From Clostridia bacterium (GTDB lineage Bacteria; Bacillota; Clostridia; Christensenellales; Aristaeellaceae): a stretch of DNA of 5,016 bases. The position numbers and the translations under genes are program-made. Positions 5,008 to 5,016 of this stretch are shown piece after piece. The notes below the pieces were generated by a model. The model was not told the origin of the DNA and did no database searches. It saw only the letters and a program-made list of their open reading frames with translations. Each line of letters starts with the position of its first letter. Within the stretch, counting starts at the first letter, position 1. The stretch is from positions 1-5,016 of the forward strand of contig JAKSPZ010000099.1 of NCBI GenBank assembly GCA_024404395.1. Reading direction: 5' to 3'.

Positions 5008-5016
5008 ATTCCTCTT

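Larger units (their letters stand above)
4706..5016. other. Gene-free, repeat-packed intergenic region
   Basis: No frame here has a ribosome binding site followed by a protein-like reading. The stretch is almost entirely hairpin-forming: a pair of inverted 25-nt elements (4747-4817), a reverse-oriented two-hairpin repeat (4831-4904), a small hairpin (4900-4921) and a forward two-hairpin repeat (4944-5007). A short segment, 4706-4746, shows nothing recognisable. Confidence 0.8.

Overview
The window reads as a piece of chromosome from a GC-rich Clostridia-type Firmicute, most likely an uncultured gut Oscillospiraceae/Ruminococcaceae relative. This placement is inference. It rests on strong GGAGG-type ribosome binding sites, consensus sigma-A-like promoters, wobble positions dominated by C and G, the gene families present, and GC-rich hairpin repeats between genes of a kind I associate with these genomes. 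No rRNA, tRNA, CRISPR array, transposase or phage gene was seen.

All five genes lie on the + strand. Region 1 (1-170) holds one copy of a two-hairpin intergenic repeat and a clear promoter (TTGCTT-N17-TATAAT). Region 2 (171-3491) is a tight four-gene operon: a dCMP deaminase-type zinc deaminase, an M24 metallopeptidase of the Xaa-Pro dipeptidase/aminopeptidase type, a PHP-family histidinol-phosphatase-like phosphoesterase, and an aldo/keto reductase of the YghZ/GPR (L-glyceraldehyde-3-phosphate reductase) group. The junctions are an 8-nt overlap, a 4-nt ATGA overlap and a 15-nt gap, so co-transcription and translational coupling are likely. The four enzymes do not form an obvious pathway and look like a housekeeping or salvage group.

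Region 3 (3492-4705) is a self-contained regulated unit. It has its own promoter (TTGAGT-N17-TATCAT, with an extended -10 TG), a leader that matches the yybP-ykoY manganese riboswitch, a leader terminator that can pair with the 3' side of the aptamer, a CaCA-family cation exchanger gene with two alpha-repeats, and a strong intrinsic terminator. If the riboswitch call is right, the exchanger is probably induced by Mn2+ and may export Mn2+, even though homology alone would name it a sodium/calcium exchanger.

Region 4 (4706-5016) has no gene. It is filled with hairpin repeats: two head-to-head copies of a 25-nt hairpin element that differ by a compensatory base-pair change, then two oppositely oriented copies of the two-hairpin repeat seen at position 1, with a separate small hairpin between them. 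The most interesting points are the Mn2+-riboswitch/CaCA pairing, the competing hairpins in its leader, and the covarying repeat elements.
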